DNA of 64,000 nucleotides from Tetrahymena elliotti 4EA (Eukaryota > Ciliophora > Oligohymenophorea > Hymenostomatida > Tetrahymenidae), in the NCBI GenBank assembly GCA_000231825.2, contig JH720368.1, positions 283,654-347,653 on the forward strand, read 5' to 3'. The notes beneath the pieces are model-generated. The model searched no databases. It was given only the letters and a program-made list of their open reading frames with translations, and was not told the DNA's origin. Position 1 is the stretch's first letter. Every line of letters begins with the position of its first letter. A program made the translations under genes and the position numbers. Of this stretch, positions 61,662 to 64,000 are shown one piece after another.

Positions 61662-62810
61662 TCAATGGTAGCTATTCTTAATCATCTTATTTATTTGCTG
61701 TGGATAAAACTTTTCTATAAATATTTCAGTATACATTTAATACTCAAATAAATTTTAAATTCTTTTCAAACTTTGAGATGTCTTTGGTTAATTTTCATTT
61801 CTAATTTAAATTATCTATTTCAGCTAGTGTAAAGGAACATTATATTTTATTATAATACCACCTAAATCCATTTTTTATAAATAAGATGGTCTTTGAGGCC
61901 AATCAACATATTCATATTCAATCAATGGTCTAAATTTAATATTATCTGTAGTCATACAAGCATATTCATAATATTTTTTCCCCTCTTAATATGAAAAATA
62001 GTCAAGCTAAGATAAAGTTTCTTAGAGTCTCTCTTTTCCTAGTACATTTTAAAAGCTTATTAATTAGTGTAAAAGATCCTATTCTTCAGTCATTTCAATC
62101 CCTAATAAATTCAATAAAGCTTATGAGATAATGATTTGTTTTGGTTCTATATCTTCTGTTTCTAAATTTAAAGGACGTAAACAACCAATAAAGAATTCAT
62201 CTTCATTTAAATGCTATTTGACTCTTTCTGAATAATATACCTGATAGCTATTCATTGCATCTATGATTTCTTATTCTTTTATAACTTTTTCTTTAATTAA
62301 CTACTTCAATTTTTATAAATGTTTTCTTTTCTACTATTGGTATTCTTAATGTTTAATTAAACATTAAGATAGCTATTAAAAATTAGAGTCAGGCTATTTA
62401 GAAAAAAGTTCAATTAGAAACTAAAATTCCTTTAAACTACAACATCCTTTGGTTTCCATATTCATTATAAGCATTTTTAAATTATAATTTTTTTCAATTG
62501 ATTTGATTGAAACTAAATTATTTTAAAGACTAGCCATATCTATTTCTTAAGGATCGGAATAATCTTTATACTAGGTTTCAATCTCAATAAAACCATGAAG
62601 AATAAATGAATGATTCATATTTAATCTATTTTAGTAAATTGGAACAATCATTATAGGTTTTTTTTTGTGCTATTTATCATTACTCTTCTTTAATTTGGCG
62701 ATATATTTTTTTATTTTAAAACCTTTAATTTCAGATGAATTTACTAAAGAATACTAATTACCTTTAATCAAATCCAATTAATTATGTTTTTCATTTTATA
62801 TTCTACTCAT
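61662..62810 (-). CDS. Unrecognised 382-residue protein, first copy of a tandem pair
   Basis: Single exon, ATG 62810, TGA 61662, open throughout. It starts MSRIQNEKHNQLDLIKGNQY and has a basic patch (YIAKLKKSNDKQHKKKP). Two Cys precede a helical stretch (METKGCCSLKEFQFLIELFS). A Q/K-rich helix follows (YQQQKRKHLQKLKQLIKEKV), then a region of mixed composition with conserved-looking blocks. These are DEFFIGCLRPLNLETEDIEP, QALLNLLGIEMTEEQDLLHQ, YFSYQEGKKYYEYACMTTDN and EYEYVDWPQRPSYLQKMDLG. No TM or signal peptide. The DNA-binding potential of the basic helix is a guess. The downstream copy (63908-64000) shares the C-terminus and 3' flank. Confidence 0.7.
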
Positions 62811-63907
62811 TTCCTTTCTTAAAGATGTATTTTTTTAATTTTTGTATAAATTTATTGGCACTAATTTTTAATAAGAAATTGCAGATCAGTAATTAGAATG
62901 ATAAGTCATCTAAAAAATACATTAATATTTATGACACATATTAAAAGATGAAGAGAAAAACTAAAAATTCAATTTACTACTTCATTAAAATATTCTCGAA
63001 AAAAACTACATAAATAAATAATCAAAGAAAAAAATTTGAAAAGCTGGATGTATATAAATTATATATTTTTATTTCTAATACTAATTTACCATTTGCATAA
63101 ACTAAGAAAAATAATATTTATCAAATAATATATTATGTAAGACCTATTAAATTTTTACTCATTCCTGATATATGAGGAAAATTAGAATAATATTTCTAAA
63201 TGTTTGGTTTTACTTGGTTCTCTACAAAAATATTTTTTATTCAAACCAATAAACATTGAATTAAATAAAGAAATTGATTTGTAACAATAGTTAATTTATA
63301 AATCTAAATAAGGTAATCTTAATTAATATTTGGATAAACTAGTTGTTTTATGTGCCTTTATTCTTAACAATAAATTTTGATAAACAATTTATTATAATCT
63401 AAAAATATAAAAATTTTACATTTCAATAAAATTAATAGATTTTAGGTGAAAGACCTAAATTTTAAAATGAAACAATCTTTCATAAACTCTTTGTTTATTA
63501 TTTTCAAAAGAATTAAATCCTCAATCAAAAAAAAATGGAAATATCGTAAATTTTCAAAAATTTCGTAAAAAATTAAGTTTGATTTAAATAAAAATTTTGA
63601 GATGAGTTATTTCATTTACTTTTTTTTAATTTTAAAATTATTTTGTCCTAATTAATAAAATTACACTTATTATTTATTTTTAATGATTTTTATCAAAAAT
63701 CTATCTCTTATTAAAAAATAAAAAATGTATTATTTATTAGTTCCAATTTATTTTTTTAATATGAAACATTTTTTGGAGTAGAAATTTCACATAAAAAAAT
63801 AGATTTATTAATTTAAAAAATTAAAAAACATATCTCATAAAAGAACTTTGTTAAAATTAATTATATAAAATTTTTATTTTTACTCAAGAACTTAAATTAT
63901 ATTTAAC
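62811..63907. other. AT-rich intergenic stretch between tandem copies
   Basis: Contains the duplicated 3' flank of the second copy (63420-63907). No other gene seen. Confidence 0.5.
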
Positions 63908-64000
63908 TCAAGAACTATTATTAATTTGTTTATTTAACTTTCTCAATGGTAGCTATTCTAAATTATCTTATTTTTGTATTAGCTATGGATAAAACTTTTC
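63908..64000 (-). CDS. 3' end of the second tandem copy, cut by the right edge
   Basis: The minus-strand frame EKFYPQLIQKQDNLEQLPL corresponds to EKFYPQQINKMIKNSYH at the end of the 61662 gene. Small indels shift the frame, so the TGA used by the first copy (at CAATGGTAGC) is bypassed and the frame runs to TGA 63908. Only the last ~30 codons are in the window. Confidence 0.6.

Overview
Protist nuclear DNA, almost certainly a ciliate macronuclear contig of the Tetrahymena/oligohymenophorean type. The window is roughly 78-80% A+T. Every recognisable gene reads through many in-frame TAA and TAG codons, which fall at Gln-like positions, and ends only at TGA. That is the ciliate code (UAA/UAG = Gln). 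Introns are mostly short (45-100 nt), very AT-rich, GTAA...TAG. Ordinary ORF callers therefore break these genes into fragments; the models here were read by hand with TGA as the only stop and by choosing GT..AG junctions that restore frame.

Layout. 0-5 kb: a minus-strand exon of a membrane-type protein, tRNA-Asn(GUU), a minus-strand AGC-type pseudokinase and a small lipid-anchor-like protein. 6.3-9.0 kb: CDC45 (minus). 10.3-14.0 kb: CEP104/FAP256-like ciliary-tip protein with an extra C2-like tail (plus). 14.5-15.8 kb: NUDT19-like Nudix hydrolase (minus). 17.0-18.0 kb: Sec14/CRAL-TRIO protein (plus). 19.9-23.1 kb: small or incomplete coding pieces, including only the C-terminal half of exosome subunit RRP41. 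23.7-26.8 kb: a myristoylation-type pseudokinase with highly expressed codon use and a 1.1-kb intron. 27.6-29.6 kb: RING-H2 protein. 30.3-31.4 kb: EF-hand-like protein. 31.5-32.4 kb: histidine phosphatase. 32.6-34.1 kb: NOP14 N-terminal half ending in an Asp tract. 35.1-38.0 kb: calpain. 38.9-39.4 kb: small gene. 39.3-42.1 kb: Q-rich/acidic coiled-coil protein. 42.9-45.0 kb: multi-TM protein. 45.9-47.5 kb: Q/N/S-rich protein. 48.3-50.3 kb: AGC kinase with a short ORF abutting its start. 50.6-51.3 kb: small gene. 51.6-56.7 kb: a very large two-TM ciliate protein. 57.2-57.7 kb: small gene. 58-61 kb: degenerate ~300-bp tandem repeats interrupted by a coding insert. 61.7-64.0 kb: two tandem copies of an unknown gene, the second cut by the window edge.

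The genes form no operon. Conserved housekeeping functions (replication: CDC45; ribosome biogenesis: NOP14; RNA exosome: RRP41; cilium tip: CEP104) lie among lineage-specific signalling and membrane proteins, typical of a ciliate chromosome arm. The least explained items are the two degenerate kinases, the half-genes (RRP41, NOP14), the satellite-like block, and the tandem gene duplication at the right end.
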